64,000 bases of DNA from Pelolinea submarina. GTDB lineage: Bacteria > Chloroflexota > Anaerolineae > Anaerolineales > Anaerolineaceae. Below, in pieces: positions 42,620 to 52,697 of this stretch. Position 1 is the first letter of the stretch, and every line of letters starts with the position of its first letter. The notes under the pieces are model-generated. The model had not been told where the DNA came from. It was given only the letters and a program-made list of their open reading frames with translations, and ran no database searches. The translations under genes and the position numbers were made by a program. The DNA is taken from NCBI RefSeq assembly GCF_003966975.1, contig NZ_AP018437.1, forward strand, positions 2,728,001-2,792,000, read 5' to 3'.

Positions 42620-43930
42620 ATGGGTGATGAAATCAAAAAACGGGCCATCCGTGCCTGGACCATGTACGACTGGGCCAACTCTGCGTTCGCCACGACTGTT
42701 ATGGGGGCAATTCTGCCGAATTATTTCAGCCTTTTTATTGCCGGCGATAATTCATTGACCTTATGGGGCTACACAGTTGCCATCGGCAGCCTGATCGCTG
42801 CCGTGCTCAGTCCGGTGTTGGGCGCAATCGCCGATTATCGCGGATCGAAAAAGCTCTTCCTGGGTATTTTTGCCGCCATCGGTATCCTCTCAACCGCATT
42901 GATGTTCCTGATCCGCACACCCGGAGATTGGCTGCTGGCTTGCATTCTGTATATCGTTGGCACCGTCGGTTTCGCAGGGTCGCTGGTATTTTACGATGCC
43001 CTGCTGCCGCATGTAGCCGAACCGGACGAAATGGATATGGTTTCCTCGCGCGGATATGCCATGGGTTACATTGGCGGCGGGCTGCTGCTATTGATCAATG
43101 TCGCAATGATCTTCGTCGGGCCCAAATTCCTCCCCAATATGAGCGAAGCGGATGCCACCGCCCTGATGATGCGCCTCAGCCTGGCCAGCGTGGCTATTTG
43201 GTGGGCCGCCTTTTCCATTCCCCTCTTCCGGGATGTCCAGGAACCGCCCCGCAAGATCGAAGCCGGTGAGGAGAAATTCAATCCTGTAGCGGTCGGCTTC
43301 CAGCGTTTCTTCAAAGCACTGAAAGACATCCGTAAATTCCGCGACCTGTTCATGTTCCTGCTGGCTTTCTTTGTGTACGCTAACGGCATTGGCACCATCA
43401 TCACCATGGCGGTGGCTTTCGGCTCCGACCTGGGCTTCAGTTCCACCATCTTGATCGGCACCCTGCTGATGGTCCAGTTCGTGGCCGCGCCTTTCGCCAT
43501 TCTGTTCGGCAAACTCCCTGAGAAACTGGGCACCAAACGGACCATTTACCTCAGCCTGATTATTTACACCCTGGTCGCAATCGTCGGGTACTTCATGACC
43601 AAGGAATGGCATTTCCTGCTGCTCGGTTTTGGCGTTGCCACTGTGCAGGGCGGCAGCCAGGCTTTGAGCCGCTCGCTAATTGGCAAGTTGATGCCTAAAA
43701 ATAAATCCGCCGAGTTTTATGGATTCTTCAGTGTATCGGAAAAATTCAACACGGTCATCGGACCGGCTGTGTTCAGTTTGATCAATCAATTGACCGGCAA
43801 CAGCCATCTGGCGATTATCTCTCTGATTGTATTTTTCCTGGCAGGCATCGCCATTTTGGCCAAGGTTGATATCGAGCGCGGCGCGGAAGTAGCCCAAAAG
43901 GAAGACGCCAAAATGCTGTCCGTAGGATAG
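42620..43930 (+). CDS. MFS permease, UMF1/Atg22-like
   Basis: 436 aa with 12 predicted helices. The N-terminal MYDWANSAFATTVMGAILPNYF is characteristic of the UMF1 group, and ALSRSLIGKLMPKNKSAEFYGFF is the conserved loop of the C-terminal half. Relatives in yeast export vacuolar amino acids; bacterial substrates are unknown. A GGAGG site precedes the ATG and a terminator follows. Confidence 0.9.
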   Translation: MGDEIKKRAIRAWTMYDWANSAFATTVMGAILPNYFSLFIAGDNSLTLWGYTVAIGSLIAAVLSPVLGAIADYRGSKKLFLGIFAAIGILSTALMFLIRTPGDWLLACILYIVGTVGFAGSLVFYDALLPHVAEPDEMDMVSSRGYAMGYIGGGLLLLINVAMIFVGPKFLPNMSEADATALMMRLSLASVAIWWAAFSIPLFRDVQEPPRKIEAGEEKFNPVAVGFQRFFKALKDIRKFRDLFMFLLAFFVYANGIGTIITMAVAFGSDLGFSSTILIGTLLMVQFVAAPFAILFGKLPEKLGTKRTIYLSLIIYTLVAIVGYFMTKEWHFLLLGFGVATVQGGSQALSRSLIGKLMPKNKSAEFYGFFSVSEKFNTVIGPAVFSLINQLTGNSHLAIISLIVFFLAGIAILAKVDIERGAEVAQKEDAKMLSVG

Positions 43931-43950
43931 AACCTGATCTAAGCAAACCA

Positions 43951-43978
43951 AAAGCCGGCCTTACCGCCGGCTTTTTTT
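43951..43978 (+). terminator. Terminator of the MFS gene
   Basis: AGCCGGC/GCCGGCT hairpin with a T7 run, 22 bases after the stop. Confidence 0.85.
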
Positions 43979-44079
43979 ATACTCATTAGTTTTTCGTAAA
44001 TTTATCTAACATTTCGTTGATATCGTTTTAGCTCCTCATCCCCTACAGTAATAAATACAAATAGTTTAGAGGTGAAGAG

Positions 44080-45822
44080 ATGTTGCTACTGATCTTGTTT
44101 TCGTTACTTTCCGGCATCGTCACAGTGTTATCCCCCTGTGTGCTGCCCGTTCTCCCCATTGTGTTATCCAGCTCGGCCGCCAGCGGCAAACGCCGCCCGT
44201 TGGGCGTCATCACCGGGCTGATCATCAGTTTCTCCATTTTTACTCTGGCGATTTCACAAATCGTGCGCCTGCTGGGTCTCTCCGCACAAACCCTCCGCAT
44301 CATCGCGGTCAGCGTGATCGGTTTGCTGGGGTTGAGCATGATCGTGCCGAAGTTTAACCTGTGGGTCGAACGCGCCCTCAGCTTCATTCCGCGCATGGCT
44401 AACAATGAACCCAAACAGGGCAGCGGTTTCTGGCCCGGTTTTCTGACCGGCGTGAGCCTGGGATTGGTGTGGGCGCCCTGCGCCGGCCCTATCCTGGCCT
44501 CGGTTACAGCTCTGGCAGCCACCCAGGAGATCTCTTTCGCTTCCGTCCTGGTGGTCATAGCTTACGCGGTCGGCGCCGGTATTCCTTTGCTGGCCATCGC
44601 TTACGGTGGCCGCTCGCTGATTAAGAAAGTCCCCGCCCTCTCGAATAACCTGGGGCGTGTGCAGCAGGTCTTCGGTGTGGTCATGATCCTGACCGCTTTT
44701 CTGATCGCGGTTAACGTGGATGTGCTGGTCACCGCCTGGCTGACCGACCGCCTGCCCGGCCTTTCCTCCTCATTGAGCAATTTCGAAAGCAGCCAGGCTG
44801 TCAGCGAGCAGCTGATCGAATTGAACGGCGCCGGCAACAGTTCCTATTTCGTGAATGGCGGCCAGCCGCAGGACACCGGCGATGCCCTGCCGGATTACGG
44901 CCCTGCGCCGGAACTGGCCGGGCTGGGCAATTGGTTCAACAGCGAACCGCTCACTTTGCAGGAACTGCGCGGCAAGGTGGTCATGGTGGATTTCTGGACC
45001 TATTCCTGTGTCAACTGTGTGCGCACCCTGCCCTACATGGTGGATTGGAACGCCAAATACGCGGATGAGGGTTTGGTGATTATCGGCGTCCATACGCCTG
45101 AGTTCGCTTTTGAGCAGGACGCCAACAACGTCCGGCAGGCTATTGAACGCTTCGGCATCCTTTACCCGGTCGCGCAGGATAACGATTACGGCACCTGGCA
45201 GGCTTTCAATAACCATTATTGGCCGGCGAAATACCTGATCGACGCGCAGGGCCGCATCCGCTACGTGCACTTCGGCGAGGGCGACTATGATGTAACCGAG
45301 CTGGCCATCCAACAGCTGCTAGCCGAGACCGGTGTGGATGCGCAGCAGACACTAAGCGCCCCATCGGACACCGAATTCCTGGCCGGCCAGACTCCCGAAA
45401 CTTACATCGGTTTTGGACGGCAGTCCGGCTTTTCCTCTCCTGAGAGTCTGGTGCGCAATGATATCGGCACTTACTCCATCCCGGCAGACCTGCCCGAGCA
45501 TCATTTTGCCGTTTCCGGTCAATGGACTTTCTATCAGGAATACGCCCAACCGGAAGAGGCCGGCGCGCAGCTTGAGTTGTTCTTCTACGCCAAGGACGTT
45601 TACCTGGTGATGGACACGCCCGCGCCCGGCACAGTCAATGTGGAGATTTTATCGCCCAGCCAGCCCAACCAGAGCGAGGATGTGGACGCTCAGGGCAACA
45701 TTACCGTGGACTCCGCCCGGCTGTATCACCTGGCTTCCTTTGACAGCGCCACGCAAGGTCGGCTGCGGCTGACATTCCAGCAGGCCGGCATCCAAACGTT
45801 TGCCTTTACTTTCGGCAGTTAA
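44080..45822 (+). CDS. DipZ-like thiol-disulfide protein (CcdA membrane domain + thioredoxin + C-terminal beta domain)
   Basis: 580 aa. Residues 1-225 are CcdA/DsbD-like with six helices and two cysteines in LSPCVLPVLPIV and WAPCAGPILAS. Residues of about 270-410 are a thioredoxin/TlpA-like domain with CVNC in SCVNCVRTLPYM. Residues of about 430-580 are the beta-rich DipZ C-terminal domain. It moves reducing power across the membrane to extracytoplasmic thiols. The order equals that of mycobacterial DipZ. Confidence 0.9.
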   Translation: MLLLILFSLLSGIVTVLSPCVLPVLPIVLSSSAASGKRRPLGVITGLIISFSIFTLAISQIVRLLGLSAQTLRIIAVSVIGLLGLSMIVPKFNLWVERALSFIPRMANNEPKQGSGFWPGFLTGVSLGLVWAPCAGPILASVTALAATQEISFASVLVVIAYAVGAGIPLLAIAYGGRSLIKKVPALSNNLGRVQQVFGVVMILTAFLIAVNVDVLVTAWLTDRLPGLSSSLSNFESSQAVSEQLIELNGAGNSSYFVNGGQPQDTGDALPDYGPAPELAGLGNWFNSEPLTLQELRGKVVMVDFWTYSCVNCVRTLPYMVDWNAKYADEGLVIIGVHTPEFAFEQDANNVRQAIERFGILYPVAQDNDYGTWQAFNNHYWPAKYLIDAQGRIRYVHFGEGDYDVTELAIQQLLAETGVDAQQTLSAPSDTEFLAGQTPETYIGFGRQSGFSSPESLVRNDIGTYSIPADLPEHHFAVSGQWTFYQEYAQPEEAGAQLELFFYAKDVYLVMDTPAPGTVNVEILSPSQPNQSEDVDAQGNITVDSARLYHLASFDSATQGRLRLTFQQAGIQTFAFTFGS

Positions 45823-45836
45823 CCTACATCTACCTG

Positions 45837-45873
45837 AAATCGAGGATGCCGTAGGATGGCAACCTCGATTTTT
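45837..45873 (+). terminator. Terminator of the dipZ-like gene
   Basis: AAATCGAGG/CCTCGATTT outer stem with an inner TGCC/GGCA stem and a T5 tail. Confidence 0.75.
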
Positions 45874-45942
45874 ATAATATTTCGTTTATTTATTTTGATA
45901 AATTCTTACTTGTATAATCTATACAACAAAGGAGATGAGTGA

Positions 45943-46356
45943 ATGAAAAATAAACGCAATACCATTTTAGGGGTTAGCCTGGTCTTGATGGTGATTGTGG
46001 TCGCCTGCGGCTTCAGTGCCAGCACGGCCAACATCAAAGACGCCTACACAGCCAGGGAAGTCAATGGGGAGGCCGAAGCGACCACTGTCTTCGCTCCCGA
46101 TGAAGTTTTTTACTGTATGGTGACGGTTGCCAATGCACCCGATGATACTGTCACCAAAGCATCCTGGTACGCAGTGGATGTTCCCGGCGTGGATGCCAAT
46201 TACTTAATTGACGAAACCGAAATTACCGGCGGTGGAGAAATCACCTTTGACCTGAGCAATGACCAATACTGGCCGGATGGCAAGTACAGAGTGGAAATCT
46301 ATCTGGACGGTGAATTGGATACCACCCTGGAATTCAGCGTGGATTCAACCATGTAG
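45943..46356 (+). CDS. Small secreted lipoprotein, unknown
   Basis: 137 aa. Signal peptide with lipobox VVAC (Cys22), then a beta-sandwich-like domain (FYCMVTVANAPDDTVTKASW, and YWPDGKYRVEIYLDGELDTT near the end). It resembles short Ig-like lipoproteins that bind other surface proteins. A TATAAT at 45913-45918 and GGAGATG site lie upstream. No function assigned. Confidence 0.7.
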   Translation: MKNKRNTILGVSLVLMVIVVACGFSASTANIKDAYTAREVNGEAEATTVFAPDEVFYCMVTVANAPDDTVTKASWYAVDVPGVDANYLIDETEITGGGEITFDLSNDQYWPDGKYRVEIYLDGELDTTLEFSVDSTM

Positions 46357-46361
46357 GTTTT

Positions 46362-46457
46362 TTATTCGCTGATTTCATATCGTTCGATCAACACCCCGCC
46401 GGTACTCTTGGGATACGCAAAGGCCATGCGCCTGCCTCCCGGTTCCGGCGGGGTTTC
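46362..46457 (-). pseudogene. Remnant of methylmalonyl-CoA epimerase 3' end
   Basis: Read on the minus strand, 31 codons give NETPPEPGGRRMAFAYPKS and TGGVLIERY ending in a stop. This matches the last 30 residues of the intact epimerase at 47438-47842 (NETPLDLEGRRMAFVHPKS, TGGVLVELY). Upstream the frame is closed by a stop, and no start is possible. The copy lies 1.08 kb from the source, with a lipoprotein gene between them. Confidence 0.75.
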
Positions 46458-46512
46458 ATTTGCTGATAATCATAGCTGCAATAAAGTAATAAGCCAAACG
46501 AGACATAATATG

Positions 46513-47277
46513 TTATTTATTTACGAACTTCGAATCGATTTGGAGATCATCCAGGGAATTTCCCCAAACCTTAATCTCTGAAACGGCGAACTTATCCCCG
46601 TTTACCACGTAAAATCCGCCGAAAGTCTTGGGATGGCTGAAGATTTCATCCGTACGGCTGGCGATCAATTGATCGTTGACATAAACCTGTACTTCTTCAC
46701 CAACAAAGATAATCTTTATGGTCACGTTATTATCGGATGACGAAGCTTGTTTTTTATAATCGCCCAATGCATCCCACGCCTTATCTCCCAGCGAAGGCCG
46801 CAGCAAACCGACCGATGCCGGATTCAGGATAAAGGAATAATAATTCTCGTCAGGGTTGAACATCGGGCCTGAAAAGGTATAGCCGCCGCTCATTGTGAAC
46901 TCGAACGTGCAATCCCCATTCACCTGAAGGGTTTCCCATGGGTATGCTAATAAACCCTGGTAAGGCCCCATAGCTTCATTCTTCGGCATTTCAAGCTGCA
47001 ATCCTTCGGCTCCGATTTCTGTAACACCTTCCCGTGCTTCCCAATCCAGCGTGTTTTGAGAAAAATCTTCTTCGAAGAAGAGGACGCTGTGAATGGGCTC
47101 CTGTGTAGCGGTAGCTTCCGGCGTTGAGGTCGCCTCCGGTTCGGTTGGTTCTTGTGTAACCTGAGATGCCGGAACCTCATTCGACGCGCTTTGTGCGGCA
47201 TCCTCGCTTGAAGAGCAGCTCGCTAGTCCAGCCAAACCTATCAACAAAATTATTGAAAATGCAAAGACTTTTTTCAT
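46513..47277 (-). CDS. Lipoprotein with LamG/DUF1080-like domain
   Basis: 254 aa. Lipobox LASC (Cys20), then a Thr/Glu/Pro-rich linker with PTEPEATSTPEATATQEP. Residues of about 68-250 form a jelly-roll-like domain (FFEEDFSQNTLDWEAREGV, then FEFTMSGGYTFSGPMF, VTIKIIFVGEEVQVYVNDQL, FAVSEIKVWG). It is probably a surface carbohydrate- or ligand-binding protein of the same type as the one at 19056-20213. It lies between the intact epimerase and its decayed 3' copy. Confidence 0.7.
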   Translation of the reverse strand: MKKVFAFSIILLIGLAGLASCSSSEDAAQSASNEVPASQVTQEPTEPEATSTPEATATQEPIHSVLFFEEDFSQNTLDWEAREGVTEIGAEGLQLEMPKNEAMGPYQGLLAYPWETLQVNGDCTFEFTMSGGYTFSGPMFNPDENYYSFILNPASVGLLRPSLGDKAWDALGDYKKQASSSDNNVTIKIIFVGEEVQVYVNDQLIASRTDEIFSHPKTFGGFYVVNGDKFAVSEIKVWGNSLDDLQIDSKFVNK

Positions 47278-47409
47278 ATCCCACTCCCGAATACTGGTTC
47301 AAATTTATGAATCTACAATCAGATGATTATACAGGCAATCCAATTTTGCATAATATTTTGCCAACCTGATTGAAAAAAACGGATTATCCTGTAAGCCGAG
47401 TGTGTAAAA

Positions 47410-47433
47410 AAAGCGAGGCGTTTGCCTCGCTTT
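47410..47433 (-). terminator. Terminator of the epimerase/mutase transcript
   Basis: AAAGCGAGGC/GCCTCGCTTT with a 4-base loop, followed on the minus strand by a T7 run, 5 bases past the epimerase stop. Confidence 0.88.
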
Positions 47434-47437
47434 AAAT

Positions 47438-47842
47438 TTAGATGAATTGATATAACTCAACCAGCACCCCTCCGGTGCTCTTGGGATGCACAAAGGCCAT
47501 GCGCCTGCCTTCCAGATCCAGCGGGGTTTCGTTGATTAAACGCACCCCTTTAGCTTTCAGTTGTGCCAGCATGCCTTCGATATCATCCACCTCGAAACAC
47601 AGGTGATGCATGCCCGGTCCGCGCTCGGCCAGGAACTTGGCCGTTCCGGTGTCGGGGCTGGTGGGCTGCACCAGTTCGATTTCGCTCTCCCCCACCGGCA
47701 GGAAAGCCACGCTGGCCTTCTGGCTGGGTACGTTTTCAGTGTGGTCCAGCTTCAATCCCAAAGCCTCCTGCCAGAACGGCAGGGCTTCCTCGATATCATT
47801 CACCGCCACCGCGATATGGTTGATTTTCTTGATTTCAGGCAT
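47438..47842 (-). CDS. mce: Methylmalonyl-CoA epimerase
   Basis: 134 aa, a glyoxalase-fold (VOC) protein. It starts KINHIAVAVNDIEEALPFWQ and has metal ligands expected in NHIAV (His), PGMHHLCFEVDD (His) and GVLVELYQ (Glu). It interconverts the R and S forms of methylmalonyl-CoA. The gene is 21 bases downstream of the mutase subunit, so the two steps of the propionyl-CoA/succinyl-CoA route are cotranscribed. Confidence 0.92.
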   Translation of the reverse strand: MPEIKKINHIAVAVNDIEEALPFWQEALGLKLDHTENVPSQKASVAFLPVGESEIELVQPTSPDTGTAKFLAERGPGMHHLCFEVDDIEGMLAQLKAKGVRLINETPLDLEGRRMAFVHPKSTGGVLVELYQFI

Positions 47843-47863
47843 GCTTCTCTCCTAAATAAACGC

Positions 47864-49519
47864 TTATCCCCACACCGGCGGCTGATACTCGCCCCACACC
47901 GCGCGCAGGGTATTGCAGATTTCGCCCAGGGTCATGTCGTTCTCGACGCATTCGATAAACAGCGGCACCAGGTTGGTATCCGAACGCGCAGCGGTGTCCA
48001 ACTGGCTGCGCAGTGCATTCACGCGCGCTTCGTCCCGCCCGGCGCGCAGCGTTTCCAGGTCCTGCCGGCGCGCGGCTTCGATGGCCGGGTCCACCTTCAT
48101 GGTTTCCAATTCCATACTTTCATCGATTTGGTAAGCGTTCACGCCCACGATGATCTCCTGCCCGCTTTCAACCGCCTTTTGATAGCGGTAAGCCGCGTCC
48201 TGGATCTCGTTTTGGATGTAACCCAATTCAATCGCTTCCAGCGCGCCGCCCATTTCATCTACTTTCCGGATGTAGGCCAACACGCCCTGCTCGATTTCGT
48301 CGGTTAACTGCTCCACCAGGTAAGAACCCGCCAGCGGATCAACCGAATCGGCCACGCCGGACTCATTGGCGATGATCTGCTGCGTGCGCAGTGCGATACG
48401 CACGGCTTTCTCGGTCGGCAGTGACAGCGCTTCGTCCATGCTGTTGGTGTGCAGCGACTGCGTGCCCCCCAGCACCGCCGCCAGCGCCTGCAGCGTGGTG
48501 CGCACGATGTTGTTCTCGGGCTGCTGCGCGGTCAGCGTTGAGCCGCCCGTTTGGGTATGGAAGCGCAGCATTTGCGATTTCGGATTTTGCGAAGCGAAGC
48601 GCTCGCGCATCAAGCGCGCCCAAATACGGCGTGCCGCGCGGAACTTGGCCACTTCTTCCAGCAGGTTGTTATGGCAGGCAAAGAAAAAGGAAAGCTGGTC
48701 GGCAAAATCGTCCACTTGCATGCCGGTTTTTAGGGCAGCTTCCACGTAGGCAATGGCGTTCACCAGGGTAAAAGCCACTTCCTGCACCGCCGTGGAACCC
48801 GCTTCGCGGATGTGATAGCCGGAGATGCTGATGGTGTTCCAGTTGGGCACCTGTTCGCGGCAGTATTTAAATACGTCCGTGATCAGGCGCATGGAAGGTT
48901 TTGGCGGATAGATATACGTACCGCGCGCGATGTATTCCTTTAATATGTCGTTTTGGATGGTGCCGCGCAGTTTGCGCTCTTCCACGCCCTGCCCGCGTGC
49001 CACGGCAATGTACATAGCCAGCAGCACAGCCGCCGGTGCGTTGATGGTCATGGAGGTGGAGACCTTGTCCAGCGGAATGCCCGCAAAGAGCGCCTGCATG
49101 TCGCGCAGCGAGGAGATGGCTACGCCTACCTTGCCCACCTCGCCCGCGGCGATGGGGTCGTCGCTGTCGTAGCCGATCTGGGTGGGCAGGTCGAAAGCCA
49201 CCGACAGGCCGGTCTGGCCCTGCTCCAGCAGGTAGCGGTAGCGCGCGTTGGATTCCTCCGCGCTGGCGTAGCCGGCGTACTGTCGCATGGTCCAGAAACG
49301 CCCGCGGTACATGGTCGGCTGCACGCCGCGCGTGAAAGGATATTCGCCCGGAAAACCGAGGTCGTTCAGGTAATCCGTCTCGCGCGGCAGCGCTACCCGC
49401 GGCACCTCGATGCCGGAGGTGGTTTCGAATTCCGGCTTGCGCTCTGGATATTTGCCGATCACCTGCTTGAGGGTCTCGTCCTGCCACTGCTCGTACTTGC
49501 TTTCAATCTCTTTAGTCAT
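47864..49519 (-). CDS. Methylmalonyl-CoA mutase, catalytic (large) subunit without B12 domain
   Basis: 551 aa, corresponding to residues 1-550 of single-chain mutases. It has the substrate barrel with [56 protein letters not shown] and [18 protein letters not shown]. The cobalamin-binding domain with DxHxxG is missing, so a separate small subunit must exist elsewhere, as in archaeal enzymes. Converts methylmalonyl-CoA to succinyl-CoA. In an operon with the epimerase. Confidence 0.95.
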   Translation of the reverse strand: MTKEIESKYEQWQDETLKQVIGKYPERKPEFETTSGIEVPRVALPRETDYLNDLGFPGEYPFTRGVQPTMYRGRFWTMRQYAGYASAEESNARYRYLLEQGQTGLSVAFDLPTQIGYDSDDPIAAGEVGKVGVAISSLRDMQALFAGIPLDKVSTSMTINAPAAVLLAMYIAVARGQGVEERKLRGTIQNDILKEYIARGTYIYPPKPSMRLITDVFKYCREQVPNWNTISISGYHIREAGSTAVQEVAFTLVNAIAYVEAALKTGMQVDDFADQLSFFFACHNNLLEEVAKFRAARRIWARLMRERFASQNPKSQMLRFHTQTGGSTLTAQQPENNIVRTTLQALAAVLGGTQSLHTNSMDEALSLPTEKAVRIALRTQQIIANESGVADSVDPLAGSYLVEQLTDEIEQGVLAYIRKVDEMGGALEAIELGYIQNEIQDAAYRYQKAVESGQEIIVGVNAYQIDESMELETMKVDPAIEAARRQDLETLRAGRDEARVNALRSQLDTAARSDTNLVPLFIECVENDMTLGEICNTLRAVWGEYQPPVWG

Positions 49520-49617
49520 AGATTCTCATCCGCATATTCAATATAAATGCAGTATAACGCAATCGGCCTTGGCTAAAACTCCAGAGTGGCATAAATTAAA
49601 ATGCCATTCCTCCTGAC

Positions 49618-51225
49618 TCAGGGCTGCCCCCCTGCCTTGGTCAGGATCAGCGCTTCCGATTCCGCCAGGGTGATATTCGCAGCAAGGTGCTCGGCAGCTA
49701 TCCTCGGCTTGCTGCTCAAACACACCTGCCATCCCAGCGAGGAAGCCTGTAAATGAATAACCTGATTTGCGTCTCCGAAGTTCAACAGCACCAGCATCTG
49801 TTCGTTTTCTGCACTACGCAGGTAGCCCAACACATCCCGCGGTAAGCCTTCCAACAAGGTCAGTTCGCCGCGCGTCAGCGCTGCGCTTGCGCGCCGGAGC
49901 GCCAGCAGGCGCTTGTAGAAATTCAGCAGCGATTTCGCATCGGCGGATTGGTTTTGCACATTGCGCCGGGTGTAATCCGGGTTGAGCGGCAGCCAGGGCT
50001 GTCCATCGCCGAAACCGGCATTGGCAGAAGCGTCCCATTGCATGGGCGCGCGGCAGCCGTCGCGGCCTACAAAGAAAGGCCAGTAGCGCTTGCCGATCGG
50101 GTCCAGGATCTGCCCGCGCTTCAGGCGAATGTCGCGCATACCAATCTCCTCGCCGTAATACAGGAAGGGCGTGCCGCGCAGGGTCAGCAGCAAAGCTGCC
50201 GCCACTTTCAGGCGTTCATCGTCCTCGCCATGCCCGAAACGGGTGGCCGAGCGTACAGTGTCGTGGTTGTTGAGCACCTGGGTGGGCCACTTGTGCGTGC
50301 CCAAAGTTTTATACTGGCTTTCGATCAGGCGCGCGTAGCGCCCGGGATTCCAGCGGCTTTCCAGCAGATCGAAGTTGAAGGTGGCGTGCAGCAAGTCGTC
50401 GCCGCAGTAGCCGGCCGCCTTTTCGGGCGTGCTGAAGAAGGTCTCCCCCACCGCGTAGGTCTCATCGTATTCGTCCAGCACGCGGCGGATATCCGCCAGC
50501 GCGCCGAAGAGTTCAGGTTGATCGTAGTCGTACAGATGTTTTTGGCTGTCGAAAGGCCGCCGCGCGATCTCGCCGAAGGGATTGCTGCGCAGCTGGGCGT
50601 CCTTGAAATACACATTGAACACATCCAGCCGGAAGCCCTTGACGCCTTTATCCGCCCAAAAGCGGAACACGTCCAGCATGGCCGCGCGTACCTCCGGGTT
50701 GCGCCAGTTCAGGTCGGGCTGTTCCTTGTAGAACATGTGATAGTAGTACGCCTGCGTGCCCTCGTCCCATTCCCAGCCCTTGCCGCCGAAGACGGACAGC
50801 CAGTTGTTGGGCGGCTTGCCGTGCTCGTCCGGGTCGTGCCACATGTACCAGTCTCGGTAGGGATTGTCGCGTGAGGAACGCGACTGGCGGAACCACTCGT
50901 GCTGGTCGGAGGTGTGGTTGAGTACTAAATCCATCACGATCCGGATGCCGCGCTTTTCCGCCTGCGCCACCAGGCGCTCGAAGTCTTGCATGCTGCCAAA
51001 CTTGGGGTCGATGCCATTGTAGTCGCTCACATCATAGCCAAAGTCCACGTCCGGCGAAGGATTGATGGGCGACAGCCAGAGCGCGTCAATGCCCAGGTCC
51101 CGCAGGTAATCCAAATGGGCTGTGATGCCGTTCAGGTCGCCGATGCCGCTGCCGCTGCTGTCCGCGAAAGAACGCGGGTAAATTTGATAAACCACCCCGT
51201 CCCGCCACCATAAAAAGTTTTTCAT
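49618..51225 (-). CDS. GH13 alpha-glucosidase (oligo-1,6-glucosidase type)
   Basis: 535 aa. Region I is DLVLNHTSDQHEWF; region II GFRLDVFNVY has the nucleophile Asp; the general-acid Glu is in AVGETFF; region IV LNNHDTVRSATR has the transition-state Asp. The Val after the nucleophile Asp and the early QIYPRSFADSSGSGIGDLNG segment fit the alpha-glucosidase / oligo-1,6-glucosidase subfamilies. No signal peptide, so it acts on imported oligosaccharides. Confidence 0.93.
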   Translation of the reverse strand: MKNFLWWRDGVVYQIYPRSFADSSGSGIGDLNGITAHLDYLRDLGIDALWLSPINPSPDVDFGYDVSDYNGIDPKFGSMQDFERLVAQAEKRGIRIVMDLVLNHTSDQHEWFRQSRSSRDNPYRDWYMWHDPDEHGKPPNNWLSVFGGKGWEWDEGTQAYYYHMFYKEQPDLNWRNPEVRAAMLDVFRFWADKGVKGFRLDVFNVYFKDAQLRSNPFGEIARRPFDSQKHLYDYDQPELFGALADIRRVLDEYDETYAVGETFFSTPEKAAGYCGDDLLHATFNFDLLESRWNPGRYARLIESQYKTLGTHKWPTQVLNNHDTVRSATRFGHGEDDERLKVAAALLLTLRGTPFLYYGEEIGMRDIRLKRGQILDPIGKRYWPFFVGRDGCRAPMQWDASANAGFGDGQPWLPLNPDYTRRNVQNQSADAKSLLNFYKRLLALRRASAALTRGELTLLEGLPRDVLGYLRSAENEQMLVLLNFGDANQVIHLQASSLGWQVCLSSKPRIAAEHLAANITLAESEALILTKAGGQP

Positions 51226-51392
51226 GTATGCCTCTCCCTGAAATTTTCGATGAAGTCGCTATTCAAACCATTCCCCCTAATTCAAAGGAATCCGGCGGAA
51301 AAATACAGCTCCATTTATTTTAATGGATACGTCGACTGATTTTCTGGCAAGAAAGAAAATGATACCGGTTTACAGGTTATGGAAGGAAAGGG

Positions 51393-52697
51393 CTAATCGA
51401 TCAACCCCTTCATCACGCCTGCCGCCACGCTACCGATCACTTCAATAGAAAACTCTTTGAGTACTTTCCCAACGATGGGCCAATATTTCTTTTTCGTTCT
51501 GGATAACACTTCCTTGGCGTTACCCAAATTTTCTTCCTGGTTGGATTGAATCCATTGATCAACAGAGGTGTCTGGCTCCTGCTCCTCCGGGGCGGCAGCA
51601 AGCTCGCTGATAATCCATTTTGCATAACTGGAAGAAAAGAGCGCGATACCCTCTCCCTTTTCCACCAGGGATCCGCGTTTTTCCAAATTGACGATGTCCC
51701 GCGGTGCTCTTGGATAAATGGATGTAATTCTTTCAACAGTGATTATGCTGTCTTTCTTCCGTTTTTCCTGATTCTCCCGTTCCAAAGCCAGGATTGTGAC
51801 GAGCGTAATTTTTTCACTCTCCGATGCATGCGACCAAAGATACGCAAAATGGGGGTTGGCTTGTTGATCAAACTCGTTAATCGCGAATTCAAGAAGCGGC
51901 CTCCCCCGTAAATTACTCTCTCTTCCCGCAACCAGATAGAACCCAATCATTTGTACGAAAAATGGGTAACCGCCCCCGGTTTCATGGATAAAACAAATCT
52001 CATCGTCGGAAAATTCAATCCCGGCTGTTTTTGCATAAGTCTTCACCAAACCATCTGTTTCATCGCGGGAAAAAGGCTTCAAAACGACTGTTGCAAAAAT
52101 ATTGAAGAACGGCGATCCCTTAATCTCATCCGAATGGCAAAGCTCCACCAATTCCCGGCGTGTCGCCGGAACCAGAGACAGGTTGTAATGAATCGCCAAA
52201 GAACGTAGCCCGCCGAAGAAATCCGAATCGAAATTCGGGTTTTGGGTCACATATTCGAATTCATCCATTAACAGGACAACATGGGTTCCGTCGCTGCCAA
52301 TTCCGTCAAAAAGGTCTTCCAGATCAAACAGATCAATGTATTCCTGCTTACTTAACTCTTTCAATGCTTCCCGCCGGCTTTCATCATCCATGGAACGCGC
52401 CATGAGCTGCAGAACCCGCTGCCAGAAACGCTGCGGGGTGATGTCATTAAGGCCTTGGAAGTCAATATAGACCAGGCGGTATTCTTCGGGATTCAATCCG
52501 AAAGCAGCGGCCACATCCGGGTTGGTGAGATATTTAAGCAGCGAAGTCTTCCCAATGCGCCTTTCGCCAACAATGGAAGTGGATTCTCGAGCCGATGAGA
52601 GCAGTCGATTGGTGATCTGGCGGATCTCTTCTTCGCGTCCGATGAAACGTTCCGGGTCGCGGATGGGATTGCCAAAAGTAAACGGGTTGTTGCTCAT
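51393..52697 (-). CDS. STAND/AAA-like ATPase with C-terminal winged helix
   Basis: 434 aa. After FIGREEEIRQI comes Walker A GERRIGKTSLL (Lys50), Walker B VVLLMDEFEYV (Asp145-Glu146) and a helical plus winged-helix region (about 270-370, with ETGGGYPFFVQMIGFYLVAG). It matches the archaeal-ATPase/AAA_16 group. The C-terminus (about 400-430) is amphipathic. Its ATG overlaps the stop of the 1172-aa gene by 4 bases, so it is translationally coupled to it. Function unknown. Confidence 0.8.
   Translation of the reverse strand: MSNNPFTFGNPIRDPERFIGREEEIRQITNRLLSSARESTSIVGERRIGKTSLLKYLTNPDVAAAFGLNPEEYRLVYIDFQGLNDITPQRFWQRVLQLMARSMDDESRREALKELSKQEYIDLFDLEDLFDGIGSDGTHVVLLMDEFEYVTQNPNFDSDFFGGLRSLAIHYNLSLVPATRRELVELCHSDEIKGSPFFNIFATVVLKPFSRDETDGLVKTYAKTAGIEFSDDEICFIHETGGGYPFFVQMIGFYLVAGRESNLRGRPLLEFAINEFDQQANPHFAYLWSHASESEKITLVTILALERENQEKRKKDSIITVERITSIYPRAPRDIVNLEKRGSLVEKGEGIALFSSSYAKWIISELAAAPEEQEPDTSVDQWIQSNQEENLGNAKEVLSRTKKKYWPIVGKVLKEFSIEVIGSVAAGVMKGLID

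Noticed and set aside
47561-48307. 248-codon plus-strand frame across the epimerase and mutase genes
   Set aside because: It spans two well-identified genes antisense and has no homology features.
49948-50874. 308-codon open frame on plus strand opposite the GH13 gene
   Set aside because: Antisense to conserved catalytic regions of the glucosidase; a codon-bias shadow.
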